From assembly GCA_937888905.1 (NCBI GenBank), contig CALATA010000020.1:1-64000 (forward strand): a stretch of 64,000 nucleotides of DNA. Reading direction: 5' to 3'. Of this stretch, positions 17,261 to 25,782 are shown in pieces (position 1 is the first letter of the stretch; each line of letters begins with the position of its first letter). Under the pieces are notes generated by a model that saw nothing but the letters and a program-made list of their open reading frames with translations, was not told the DNA's origin and ran no database searches. This DNA is from Terrimonas sp937888905 (GTDB taxonomy: Bacteria > Bacteroidota > Bacteroidia > Chitinophagales > Chitinophagaceae). The translations under genes were made by a program, and so were the position numbers.

Positions 17261-18444
17261 TACTGGTCAAATTCAACGCTGCTTCCGAGCCAGGCCATCA
17301 TGCCCATGCCGATCTCAATAGCGCTTTCGTCGATATTGAAGGTAGGTGTGTGTACACCGGCTGTAATGCCTTTTTCCTGGTTCATCACCCCGAGACGGTA
17401 GAAACAACCGGGGATGAGTTGGGAATAATAACCGAAGTCTTCGGCTCCCATGCGTTTTTCCGTTTCCTCCACTTTGTCTTCACCTGCAAATTCCATGGCT
17501 TTCTGCCGCGCCAGTTCATTCAGTTGTTCATTGTTATATACGCAGGGATACCCCACGTCGATCAGCAGGTCCAGTTCACCACCCATACCTTCCACTACAC
17601 CATGTGCTACGCTGCGGATCAGTTCGTGTGCTTTAAAGCGCCAGGTTTCGTCCATCGCGCGGAAAGTGCCTTTCAGCTTCACTTCATTGGGTACCACGTT
17701 GGTGGTGGTGCCTCCATTAAAAGCAGTGATGGATAAAACGGTAGGATTATGCGGATCGTTGCGGCGGCTGACAACCTGTTGCAGTGCCACCACCAGGTGC
17801 GAGGCGATCAGGATCGGATCGACGCACAGGTGTGGCGCAGCGGCATGTCCGCCTTTTCCTTTAACGGTAATATACAGTTCGTCGGCGCTGGCCATCACTT
17901 TGCCGCCGCGGAAACTCAATCTTCCCACCGGCAGGCCGGGATGTACGTGTAATCCGAAGATGGCGGAAGGAACGGGATTTTCCAATGCGTTCTCCTTGAT
18001 CAGCAGACTGGCGCCGCCGGGATTTTTTTCTTCGCCGGGTTGGAAAATGAGTTTCACGGTCCCTTCCCATTCATCGCGCAGGGTGTGCAGGATTTTGGCA
18101 GCGCCAAGCAGGCAGGTAGTGTGTACGTCGTGGCCGCAGGCGTGCATCACACCGTCGTTTAAGGAGCGGTAAGGAACATCGTTTTCTTCCTGAATAGGGA
18201 GCGCGTCCATATCGGCACGCAGCGCAATCACCCGGCTTCCGGGATTGCGGCCTTCGAGCAGGCCGATGACGCCGGTCTCCGCCTTCACTTCGAACGGGAT
18301 GCCCAGTTCGCGCAGTTTGGACTGTACAAAAGCGGATGTTTCGTATTCCTGGTAACTTAATTCAGGGTGAGCATGCAGATGGTGCCGGACGGCAATAAAC
18401 TCAGGCGCATAGGTAGCCGCCAGTTCCTTGATTTTCGCGATCAT
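17260..18444 (-). CDS. M20 family metallo-amidohydrolase
   Basis: A 394-residue cytoplasmic amidohydrolase of the M20D/hippurate hydrolase-like group, which removes N-acyl groups from amino acids or similar amides. The metal-binding core HACGHD is at 101-106, after RHHLHAHPELSYQE near the N-terminus and RADMDALPIQEE (76-87). IFQPGEEKNPGGASLLI and the C-terminal MGAEDFGYYSQLIPGCFYRLG supply further metal ligands. All landmarks are intact. The acyl substrate is not predictable. It shares direction with the SPOR protein upstream (38 bp gap) and may be co-transcribed. Confidence 0.92.
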   Translation of the reverse strand: MIAKIKELAATYAPEFIAVRHHLHAHPELSYQEYETSAFVQSKLRELGIPFEVKAETGVIGLLEGRNPGSRVIALRADMDALPIQEENDVPYRSLNDGVMHACGHDVHTTCLLGAAKILHTLRDEWEGTVKLIFQPGEEKNPGGASLLIKENALENPVPSAIFGLHVHPGLPVGRLSFRGGKVMASADELYITVKGKGGHAAAPHLCVDPILIASHLVVALQQVVSRRNDPHNPTVLSITAFNGGTTTNVVPNEVKLKGTFRAMDETWRFKAHELIRSVAHGVVEGMGGELDLLIDVGYPCVYNNEQLNELARQKAMEFAGEDKVEETEKRMGAEDFGYYSQLIPGCFYRLGVMNQEKGITAGVHTPTFNIDESAIEIGMGMMAWLGSSVEFDQ

Positions 18445-18482
18445 GACGCAAAAATAGCTGATAATCCGGTAACAGGGAGGAA

Positions 18483-18935
18483 CTAGTATTCAGCGTCGTC
18501 AAACGTTTTTTCGGGCTTCACTTCTACCACATCGTTCATAATAAATACGCCTTTGGGAAAATATTCCAGCAGTTTCTTGCGATAGTCTTCTGCTTCTTTA
18601 CGGTCTTTGAAGTTGCCGGCCTTCACGCGGTAGTACGGAGACTGATGCCACATGTAGGTCTTCATATCGGGGAAATAAGTATAGACTTTTGTTTTCGCAG
18701 CAATAGCCTCATCGCGGCTGTTGGTACTGATCACCAGCAGCCGGTAACCTTTGGCCGTGCGGCGGGAATCGCGGGTGGTATATTCATTGATTTGTGCCTG
18801 CTTTTTTACCAGCAGATCGATACGCGGGTCTTTGTGTATGACCACGGTATTGCTGTCGGACGTGCTTTCCGTTTGTGCCTGAGCGGCAAAACCGGAAAGT
18901 AGCAGGAGGAAACAACCAATGATGACTTTTTTCAT
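18483..18935 (-). CDS. SPOR domain-containing secreted protein
   Basis: A 150-residue exported protein with the signal peptide MKKVIIGCFLLLLSGFAAQA. The C-terminal ~80 residues fit the SPOR fold: YRLLVISTNSRDEAIAAKTKVYTYFPDMKTYMWHQSPYYRVKAGNFKDRKEAEDYRKKL. SPOR domains bind denuded glycan strands of peptidoglycan at division sites. No catalytic domain is attached. A conserved charged linker precedes it. An AGGAGGA run at 18904-18910 lies inside the signal peptide codons, so it is not an RBS for this gene. Confidence 0.88.
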   Translation of the reverse strand: MKKVIIGCFLLLLSGFAAQAQTESTSDSNTVVIHKDPRIDLLVKKQAQINEYTTRDSRRTAKGYRLLVISTNSRDEAIAAKTKVYTYFPDMKTYMWHQSPYYRVKAGNFKDRKEAEDYRKKLLEYFPKGVFIMNDVVEVKPEKTFDDAEY

Positions 18936-18974
18936 AGTTCGTTTTTAGGCAAATTTCTTACCAGTTTTTACGGA

Positions 18975-19856
18975 TCAATATCCGCCGCCGGCTCCCGCGA
19001 TGTTTTCGATGGGATGCCAGGTAGTCTTGATCTCCTGTGTGTCCAGGATAAAATAAGGCGATTGTCCCTCTTCGCTGTTCCAGTCTTTTTTATCATAAAA
19101 GAACACGCGTTTCAGGTTGAGCGCCGATTTTTCGCGGATCGATGACTGCACAGAAGAATCATTTTCGCAATAAATGGTTGCATTTACGTCCATGTGGTCG
19201 GAGAACCAGGAAACCAGTTCTTTGACCGAACCGGTAAGGATATTGACCACACCACCAGGCAGATCGGAAGTGCCCAGTACTTCGGCAAAAGTGATGGCGC
19301 TCAGCGGTTTTTGCTCGGAAGCCAGCACGATGCAGGTATTGCCTCCGGCAATGACCGGTGCAATAACGGACACCAGGCCCAGCAAGGGACTGTTTTGCGG
19401 AGCGATAATGGAAACCACACCGGTGGGCTCGGGTACCGAGAAGTTGAAAAACGAACCGGCCACGGGATTCACCGCGCTGAAAAGCTGCTGGAATTTGTCG
19501 CACCAGCCCGCATAGTAAATAAGGCGGTCGATGCTGGTGTTCACCTCGGCTTCGGCGGCTGCCTGCGAAAGATCCTGCAACAACAGTTCGTCGATGAACT
19601 GGGCGCGGCGGCTTTCGAGCATTTCGGCAATGCGGTAGAGAATTTGTCCGCGGTTGAAAGCGGCGCGTCCGCTCCATGCGGCCACAGCGCCACGTGCAGC
19701 CACCTGGGCATTGCGGAAGTCTTTGCGCGAACCCAGGCATACATTGGCCAGTTGCGCACCGGCTTTGTTGCGGGCAATATAATAGCGGCCTGATTCCGTA
19801 CGTGGATATTGACCTCCGATGTAGAGTTTATATGTTTTCAAAACTTCCAGGCGCAT
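18975..19856 (-). CDS. Truncated aldehyde dehydrogenase-like protein
   Basis: This 293-residue protein matches only the N-terminal NAD-binding portion of aldehyde dehydrogenases (KLYIGGQYPRTESGRYY, FFNFSVPEPTGVVSIIAPQNSPLLGLVSVIAPVIAGGNTCIVLASE, LPGGVVNILTG). It then diverges and stops before the position of the catalytic cysteine; the usual ELGGK glutamate segment is not recognisable. It lies directly downstream of a full-length ALDH gene. The pair resembles a split version of ALDH16, where a complete ALDH is fused to a second, incomplete ALDH domain. The start at 19856 is chosen because the in-frame extension to 19901 is encoded by a family D repeat. It is probably a structural partner rather than an enzyme. 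Confidence 0.82.
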   Translation of the reverse strand: MRLEVLKTYKLYIGGQYPRTESGRYYIARNKAGAQLANVCLGSRKDFRNAQVAARGAVAAWSGRAAFNRGQILYRIAEMLESRRAQFIDELLLQDLSQAAAEAEVNTSIDRLIYYAGWCDKFQQLFSAVNPVAGSFFNFSVPEPTGVVSIIAPQNSPLLGLVSVIAPVIAGGNTCIVLASEQKPLSAITFAEVLGTSDLPGGVVNILTGSVKELVSWFSDHMDVNATIYCENDSSVQSSIREKSALNLKRVFFYDKKDWNSEEGQSPYFILDTQEIKTTWHPIENIAGAGGGY

Positions 19857-19962
19857 GTTAATTTGATAATTTGATGATTTGAAAATTTGAAAAGCCATCA
19901 TTCATTATTCACAATTGACCATTCACTATTCACCGATTGACCATTCACGATTGACGATTCAC
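19857..19962. repeat. Repeat array, families D then A
   Basis: Positions 19861-19892 are four octamers (ATTTGATA, ATTTGATG, ATTTGAAA, ATTTGAAA). Positions 19907-19962 are heptamers of the ATTCAC/ATTGAC type. The array separates the two aldehyde dehydrogenase-type genes. Confidence 0.88.
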
Positions 19963-19964
19963 GT

Positions 19965-21479
19965 TTACTTTATGTCCACATACGGCATCAATCCGTGCAA
20001 CCCGCCTTCGCGGCCGAAGCCGCTCTCTTTATAACCACCAAAAGGTGAACTCGGATCGAATTTGTTAAATGTATTGGCCCAAACCACACCCGCGCGCATG
20101 CGGCGCGTAAGGTTGAAAATTTTAGAACCTTTATCTGTCCATACGCCGGCGCTCAGGCCAAATGGTGAATTGTTAGCTTTCTCGATCACTTCATCATCCG
20201 TGCGGAAGGTGAGAATAGATAACACAGGGCCGAAAATTTCTTCCTGGGCTATGCGGTTGCTTTGCGCCACATTGGTGAACAAGGTAGGGCGGCAGAAATA
20301 ACCTTTCCGCGGCAGCGGGCAACTGCTTTCCCACATTTCAGCACCTTCGCGGCGTCCGATATCTAGATAGCGGTGAATGGTTTCGAGTTGTTGCTTGCTG
20401 TTGATGGCACCAATGTCGGTGTTCTTATCCATCGGGTCGCCCACAATGAGCGTTTCGATGCGGTCCTTGAGTTTGCGGATAACTGTTTTGGCTACTGACT
20501 CCTGTACATAAAGGCGTGAACCTGCGCAGCACACATGCCCCTGGTTGAAATAAATACCATTGATCACTCCTTCCACGGCCTGATCGAGCGGTGCATCTTC
20601 AAAAATGATATTAGCGGCTTTGCCACCGAGTTCGAGTGTGGCTTTTTTATTGGTGCCGGCGATGGAACGCTGGATCAGTTTGCCTACATCCGTACTGCCG
20701 GTAAAAGCGATCTTGTTTACATCGGGATGGCTGACGATGGCGGCGCCTGTGGCACCTGCACCGGTAATAATGTTTACCACGCCCGGGGGAAGGTCGGCTT
20801 CCTGGATGATCTCGGCCAGTTTCAGCGCGGTGAGGGGAGTAGTTTCGGCAGGTTTCAACACAACGGTGTTGCCTGTTGCCAGTGCCGGTGCAATTTTCCA
20901 GGCGGCCATCAGCAGCGGGAAATTCCACGGAATGATTTGTCCGGCTACACCGAGTGGTGCTGCCTGGCGATTGGGAAAAGCGTATTCAAGTTTGTCGGCC
21001 CAGCCGGCATAATAGAAAAAATGATTGGCGGCGGTTGGCACGTCGAAGTCACGGCTTTCGCGGATCGGTTTACCGCCGTCGAGTGTTTCGATCACGGCCA
21101 GTTCGCGCGCTTTTTCCTGCACCATGCGGGATATGCGGAAAATATATTTAGCCCGTTCGCGCGCCGGCATTTTACTCCAGACCTTGTCATAGGCTGTTCT
21201 GGCGGCGCTCACGGCTTTATTGACATCTGTCGCGTTGGCGTCGGCCACTTCGCTGAGCTTTTCTTCCGTAGCGGGATTGGTTGTGGCAAAGTATTTTTTG
21301 CCTGAAGGCTTCTGCCACTGGCCGTTGATGAAAAGATCATACTGTGGTTTGATGGTAGCCGCAGAGCGGCTTTCCGGCGCCGGATCATACGACCAGCCGG
21401 TGTCAAACTTCAGTTTTACTGTATTGCTTTTTTTGGCGCTGCTTTTTTTAGGAGCGGCTTTTTTACGCGTTACTGCCAT
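19965..21479 (-). CDS. Aldehyde dehydrogenase family protein
   Basis: A full-length 504-residue NAD(P)-dependent aldehyde dehydrogenase. IPWNFPLLMAAWKIAPALATGNT (N185, then K209 in VVLKPAE) forms the cofactor site, E283 in LELGGK is the general base and C317 in GHVCCAGSR the nucleophile; EEIFGPVL and the C-terminal PFGGYKESG are present. The N-terminus carries an unusual Lys/Ala/Ser-rich tail of about 24 residues (RKKAAPKKSSAKK) not found in typical ALDHs. The next gene on the same strand is a truncated ALDH, suggesting a two-subunit complex. The substrate is unknown. Confidence 0.92.
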   Translation of the reverse strand: MAVTRKKAAPKKSSAKKSNTVKLKFDTGWSYDPAPESRSAATIKPQYDLFINGQWQKPSGKKYFATTNPATEEKLSEVADANATDVNKAVSAARTAYDKVWSKMPARERAKYIFRISRMVQEKARELAVIETLDGGKPIRESRDFDVPTAANHFFYYAGWADKLEYAFPNRQAAPLGVAGQIIPWNFPLLMAAWKIAPALATGNTVVLKPAETTPLTALKLAEIIQEADLPPGVVNIITGAGATGAAIVSHPDVNKIAFTGSTDVGKLIQRSIAGTNKKATLELGGKAANIIFEDAPLDQAVEGVINGIYFNQGHVCCAGSRLYVQESVAKTVIRKLKDRIETLIVGDPMDKNTDIGAINSKQQLETIHRYLDIGRREGAEMWESSCPLPRKGYFCRPTLFTNVAQSNRIAQEEIFGPVLSILTFRTDDEVIEKANNSPFGLSAGVWTDKGSKIFNLTRRMRAGVVWANTFNKFDPSSPFGGYKESGFGREGGLHGLMPYVDIK

Positions 21480-21504
21480 GAGGTAAATTCAAAAGTCAAA
21501 AAAC

Positions 21505-21613
21505 GTCAATAGTGAATCGTCAATCGTGAATAGGTGAATAGTGAATGGTCAATCGTCAATCGTCAATCGTCAATACGGTGTTTACTTATAACTTATTACT
21601 TAATACTTATAAC
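21505..21613. repeat. Heptamer repeats, families A then B
   Basis: Positions 21505-21575 are ten 7-nt units (GTCAATA, GTGAATC, GTCAATC and variants, with one extra G). Positions 21584-21613 are family B units in reverse orientation (ACTTATA, ACTTATT, ACTTAAT, ACTTATA), reaching into the deoC stop codon. The array fills the gap between deoC and the ALDH gene downstream of it. Confidence 0.9.
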
Positions 21614-22533
21614 TAATCCACGGAAAAATAATTCGCACTCTGATAAACACCCGTGTGTTCCTTAACAATCTGCATCAGCACATCATTGGCAAGACTGCTG
21701 GCGCCGAAACGGAACCATTCATTATTCAGCCAATCTTCGCCCAGCACTTCTTTCAGCATTACCAGGTAATGCAGTGCGAGTTTTGATTTGGAAATGCCGC
21801 CGGCAGGTTTCATGCCGATCATTTTTCCTGTTTTATAATAAAAATCGCGGATCGCTTCGAGCATCACGAGCGTTACGGGCATCGTAGCGGCCGGTTGAAT
21901 TTTACCGGTTGATGTTTTGATGAAATCAGCGCCTGCATACATTGCGATGTCGCTGGCTCTTCTGACTTTGTCGTAAGTGCCGAGTTCACCTGTTTCCAGG
22001 ATCACTTTCAGGCGTGCATCACCACAGGCTTCTTTGATTGCGGCTATTTCATCAAATACAAAATTGTATTCTCCTGCATGAAAACGTCCGCGGCTGATGA
22101 CCATGTCGATCTCATCCGCACCTTCGCTGACGGCGAAACGCGTATCGCGCAGTTTGATATCGCGCGGGGCCTGGCCACTCGGGAAGGCCGTCGATACCGA
22201 CGCTACTTTGATACCCGAACCTTCCAACGCCTTGCGGGCTACTTTCACCATCGACGGATAGACACATACCGCCGCTACGGTGGGTAGTCCGGGTACGGCA
22301 TCATGCAGGTGCATGGCTTTATAACAAAGCTGTTTTACTTTTCCATCGGTGTCCTTGCCTTCGAGGGTGGTAAGGTCGATCATGTTGAGGATAAGCTTCA
22401 GGCCGTTTAGCTTACTTTCTTTTTTTATACTACGTGTAGTAAAGCGTGCAGCTCTTTCTTCCACCCCCACCTGGTCGATCCGGGGAGAGAGAGAGAAGTT
22501 GGGAAGCATCGTTTGTGAACTGGCAGCAGCCAT
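21613..22533 (-). CDS. deoC: Deoxyribose-phosphate aldolase
   Basis: This enzyme cleaves 2-deoxyribose 5-phosphate to acetaldehyde and glyceraldehyde 3-phosphate in deoxynucleoside breakdown. The Schiff-base lysine is K206 in DFIKTSTGK, with K242 in GMKPAGGI and D143 in ADEIDMV completing the active site. At 306 residues it is longer than the ~220-260 of short DeoC forms, owing to an N-terminal extension of about 45 residues. The acetaldehyde product is a plausible substrate for the ALDH encoded just downstream on the same strand, though a repeat array separates them. Confidence 0.95.
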   Translation of the reverse strand: MAAASSQTMLPNFSLSPRIDQVGVEERAARFTTRSIKKESKLNGLKLILNMIDLTTLEGKDTDGKVKQLCYKAMHLHDAVPGLPTVAAVCVYPSMVKVARKALEGSGIKVASVSTAFPSGQAPRDIKLRDTRFAVSEGADEIDMVISRGRFHAGEYNFVFDEIAAIKEACGDARLKVILETGELGTYDKVRRASDIAMYAGADFIKTSTGKIQPAATMPVTLVMLEAIRDFYYKTGKMIGMKPAGGISKSKLALHYLVMLKEVLGEDWLNNEWFRFGASSLANDVLMQIVKEHTGVYQSANYFSVD

Positions 22534-22556
22534 AGATCATTCAATTTAGAAAGTTC

Positions 22557-22564
22557 CAAAGATA
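22557..22564 (-). promoter_or_regulatory. -7 promoter element for deoC
   Basis: On the minus strand it reads TATCTTTG, an exact match to TAnnTTTG, 23 bp before the deoC start. No clear -33 TTTG is seen at 19-21 bp. Confidence 0.6.
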
Positions 22565-22696
22565 AGTAAACCGGGCAGAAACCCTTGTTTTGGGTTCTTG
22601 TGTTGAACGGCTTTCCATTTATGCGCTAATTGCTTTAAATTGGCAGCACGATCGACTGCACACACCGCTACGGAAGCTTTTCTAACATTAAAACAA

Positions 22697-25600
22697 ATGG
22701 CGATGACCAAACCAGAATGCCTGCTACGCGCAGGTCTGCTTTTTCTTGTTCTATCCTGTACGCGCCTGCTGAATGCCCAGACAACCACCTTTCCGGTCAA
22801 CGGATTGGCTGACCCGCGCAGCGGCTGCTACGCTTTCACCAACGCCACACTTGTCAAAGACGGACAAACAACCATCACGGAGGCAACCCTGCTGATCCGC
22901 GACGGACGCATTGTTGCCGCAGGCAAAGGTGTAGCCCTTCCCAAAGACGCCGTCGTACTCGACTGCAGCGGCAAATTCATCTACCCGTCCCTGATCGACA
23001 TCTACAGCGATTATGGTATTGCCACGCCGCAACGCCAGCCGGGAGAAAGAGGGTTTTTTGCTCCGCAACAATTTACCTCTTCTACCAAAGGGGCCGTGGG
23101 TTGGAACCAGGCCATCCGCAGTGAGGTAAATGGCATCGATCTTTTTTCAGTAGACGACAGCAAAGCAAAGCCGCTGCGCGATATCGGTTTCGGTACCGTG
23201 CTTACCCATCAGAAAGATGGTATTGCACGCGGCACGGGCGCTGTGGTAACGCTCGCTGCCATCCGCGACAACAAAGTAGTGGTAAAAGAAAAAGCTTCGG
23301 CACATTATTCCTTCAGCAAAGGCACTTCCTCCCAGAGCTATCCCGGTTCTATCATGGGAGCGGTGGCCCTGTTGCGTCAGACCTATATCGATGCAGCCTG
23401 GTACCGCAACCGTCCCGCAAGCGAAGGCCTTAACCTGAGTCTCGAAGCATGGAACGCGAGCCAGACACTGCCGCAGATATTTGAGGCCGGCGATAAATGG
23501 AGCGAGATCCGCGCCGACCGTATCGGTGATGAGTTTGGTGTGCAATACATCATCAAAGGTGGCAGCAACGAATACCAGCGCATCAAAGAGATCGCCGCCA
23601 CCAAAGCAAACTTCATCATTTCCCTGAACTATCCCGAAGCGCAGAATGTAGAAGATCCTGCGGATGCACGTTTTGTATCACTCGGTGACCTGCAGCATTG
23701 GGAACTGGCAGCCGGCAATGCCGCCGCATTGGAAAAAGCGGGAATCAGCTTTGCACTCACCACCTCCGATCTCCGCGACGCCAAACAATTCTGGCCAAAC
23801 CTGCGTAAAGCCATTCAGTACGGACTTTCCGAATCACGTGCCATGGACGCACTGACGCGCACACCCGCCATGTTGCTCGGTGTATATGATAAGGTAGGAA
23901 GCCTGGACGCCGGTAAACTCGCCAACTTTCTCATCACCACCGGAAATATTTTCCAGGAAAGAACACAGATCGTAGAGAACTGGGTGCAGGGCGAGCGCTA
24001 CAATGTACGCCCCGAAGGATGGGAAATACAAGGCCTTTACAAACTCACCCTGCGCGGCGCAGGTGGCACCACCGAATATAATCTCGATATCAAATCAGCC
24101 TCCAACGCAACCGTATGGAGCAAAGACACACTGACGACCAAGTTTGCCTATAATGCCGGACTGGTATCCTTCACACTGTCGCCCAAGAGCAGCGGCCGCG
24201 GTGCGGGCAGGCCCGGAGCAGCAGGCAATGCATCCGGTATCCGCCTCAGCGGAGCCCGTATCGGCAACGGCTGGCAGGGAACCGGTGTAGACACACTGGG
24301 TAAAACAATCTCCTGGACCGCCGTTTATCAGCAGGCCGGCACACCGGCACCTGATACGGGCCGCAAACGAACGCCATCTGCCATGGCACATGTAACCTAT
24401 CCATTTGGCAGCTACGGAAACGATACCATTCCGGTAGCGCAATCCCTGCTGATCCGCAACGCAACGGTATGGACCAATGAAAAAGATGGTAAGCTCGAAG
24501 GCGTTGATGTGGTTGTACGCAATGGTAAAATTGCCAAGGTCGGCCGCAATCTTTCCGAAGCAGGTGCGACCGTGATCGACGGCACAGGCAAACACCTAAC
24601 AGCAGGTGTGATCGACGAACACTCACATATCGCCGCGTTCTCCATCAATGAAGGCGCACAATCGGTAACCTCAGAAGTGCGAATCGGTGACAACCTCAAT
24701 CCCGACGACGTCAATATCTATCGTCAGTTGAGCGGTGGTGTAACCACTTCACATATCCTGCACGGTTCTGCCAATACGATAGGTGGCCAGACCCAACTTA
24801 TCAAGCTGCGCTGGGGTGCGGATGATGAAGGACTGAAATTCAAAGGAGCCGATCCGTTTATCAAATTTGCCTTAGGCGAAAACGTAAAACGCACTGCTGC
24901 CACACAAGGCAACAGCCGCTTCCCCGATACCCGCATGGGCGTGGAAGAAGTATTGGCCGATGCCTTCCAGCGTGCACGCGATTACCGCGACGACAAGAGT
25001 GCAAAAAATCTTCGCCGCCGCGATCTCGAACTCGACGCACTGGTAGAGATCATGGAAAACAAACGCTTCATTACCTGCCACTCTTATGTACAAAGCGAGA
25101 TCACTGCGCTGCTGCGCGTGGCCGATAAATATGGCTTCAAGGTGAACACGTTTACCCATATCCTTGAAGGGTATAAAGTGGCAGACAAAATGAAAGAGCG
25201 TGGCGCGAATGCATCTACCTTCTCCGATTGGTGGGCTTATAAAATGGAAGTACAGGATGCGATCGCCTACAACGCCGCTATCATGCACAAAGTGGGATTG
25301 AACGTGTGTATCAATTCCGACGATGCGGAAATGGCCCGTCGCCTCAACCAGGAAGCAGCGAAAGCTATTAAATATGGTGGCGTGAGCGAAGAAGATGCCT
25401 TGAAAATGGTAACGCTCAATCCTGCCAAAGCATTGCATATCGACAAGTGGGTGGGCAGTATCCGTGAAGGAAAAGATGCCGATCTGGTATTGTGGAGCGA
25501 TCATCCGCTGAGCATTTATGCCAAAGCACTTTACACGATCGTGGACGGAACGGTGTATTTCGATCGTCAGAAAGACGAAGCAGCACGCGTGCGCATTGCA

Positions 25601-25771
25601 GCCGAGAAAAACAGGCTGGTGCAAAAAATGATCGCTGAAGGACGCAGCTCCGGCACGGCAGGTCCTGCAAGACCAACGCCACAGGTTGTACTGCACTGCG
25701 AAGAATACGATCATCGCGTGGGCTTACTGGAAACAGACGAACACGAAGAAAACGAGGCAAATCACCAATAA
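22697..25771 (+). CDS. Secreted double-domain amidohydrolase
   Basis: An exported protein of about 1,024 residues with two amidohydrolase-like halves. The N-terminal half (about 30-480) starts with the usual beta-sandwich (NATLVKDGQTTITEATLLIRDGRIV) and ends with LLGVYDKVGSLDAGKLANFLIT, but the metal motif HxH is replaced by DIYSD. The C-terminal half (about 540-1000) carries intact ligands: H642 and H644 in DEHSHIA, TCHSY, THILEG and NSDDAEMA, like imidazolonepropionase-type enzymes. The start at 22697 (or 22703) gives the signal peptide ending LLNAQ. It is followed 11 bp later by another amidohydrolase gene. The substrate may be a cyclic amide or peptide; this is inference. Confidence 0.88.
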   Translation: MAMTKPECLLRAGLLFLVLSCTRLLNAQTTTFPVNGLADPRSGCYAFTNATLVKDGQTTITEATLLIRDGRIVAAGKGVALPKDAVVLDCSGKFIYPSLIDIYSDYGIATPQRQPGERGFFAPQQFTSSTKGAVGWNQAIRSEVNGIDLFSVDDSKAKPLRDIGFGTVLTHQKDGIARGTGAVVTLAAIRDNKVVVKEKASAHYSFSKGTSSQSYPGSIMGAVALLRQTYIDAAWYRNRPASEGLNLSLEAWNASQTLPQIFEAGDKWSEIRADRIGDEFGVQYIIKGGSNEYQRIKEIAATKANFIISLNYPEAQNVEDPADARFVSLGDLQHWELAAGNAAALEKAGISFALTTSDLRDAKQFWPNLRKAIQYGLSESRAMDALTRTPAMLLGVYDKVGSLDAGKLANFLITTGNIFQERTQIVENWVQGERYNVRPEGWEIQGLYKLTLRGAGGTTEYNLDIKSASNATVWSKDTLTTKFAYNAGLVSFTLSPKSSGRGAGRPGAAGNASGIRLSGARIGNGWQGTGVDTLGKTISWTAVYQQAGTPAPDTGRKRTPSAMAHVTYPFGSYGNDTIPVAQSLLIRNATVWTNEKDGKLEGVDVVVRNGKIAKVGRNLSEAGATVIDGTGKHLTAGVIDEHSHIAAFSINEGAQSVTSEVRIGDNLNPDDVNIYRQLSGGVTTSHILHGSANTIGGQTQLIKLRWGADDEGLKFKGADPFIKFALGENVKRTAATQGNSRFPDTRMGVEEVLADAFQRARDYRDDKSAKNLRRRDLELDALVEIMENKRFITCHSYVQSEITALLRVADKYGFKVNTFTHILEGYKVADKMKERGANASTFSDWWAYKMEVQDAIAYNAAIMHKVGLNVCINSDDAEMARRLNQEAAKAIKYGGVSEEDALKMVTLNPAKALHIDKWVGSIREGKDADLVLWSDHPLSIYAKALYTIVDGTVYFDRQKDEAARVRIAAEKNRLVQKMIAEGRSSGTAGPARPTPQVVLHCEEYDHRVGLLETDEHEENEANHQ

Positions 25772-25782
25772 AAAATACAAGG

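Noticed and set aside
18975..19856. Truncated ALDH as a pseudogene
   Set aside because: The frame is open with no internal stops, has a divergent but ordered C-terminus, and sits with a full-length partner as in ALDH16-type enzymes.
19857..19901. N-terminal extension of the truncated ALDH (MMAFQIFKSS...)
   Set aside because: These codons are family D repeat units; the ATG at 19856 starts the conserved ALDH sequence.
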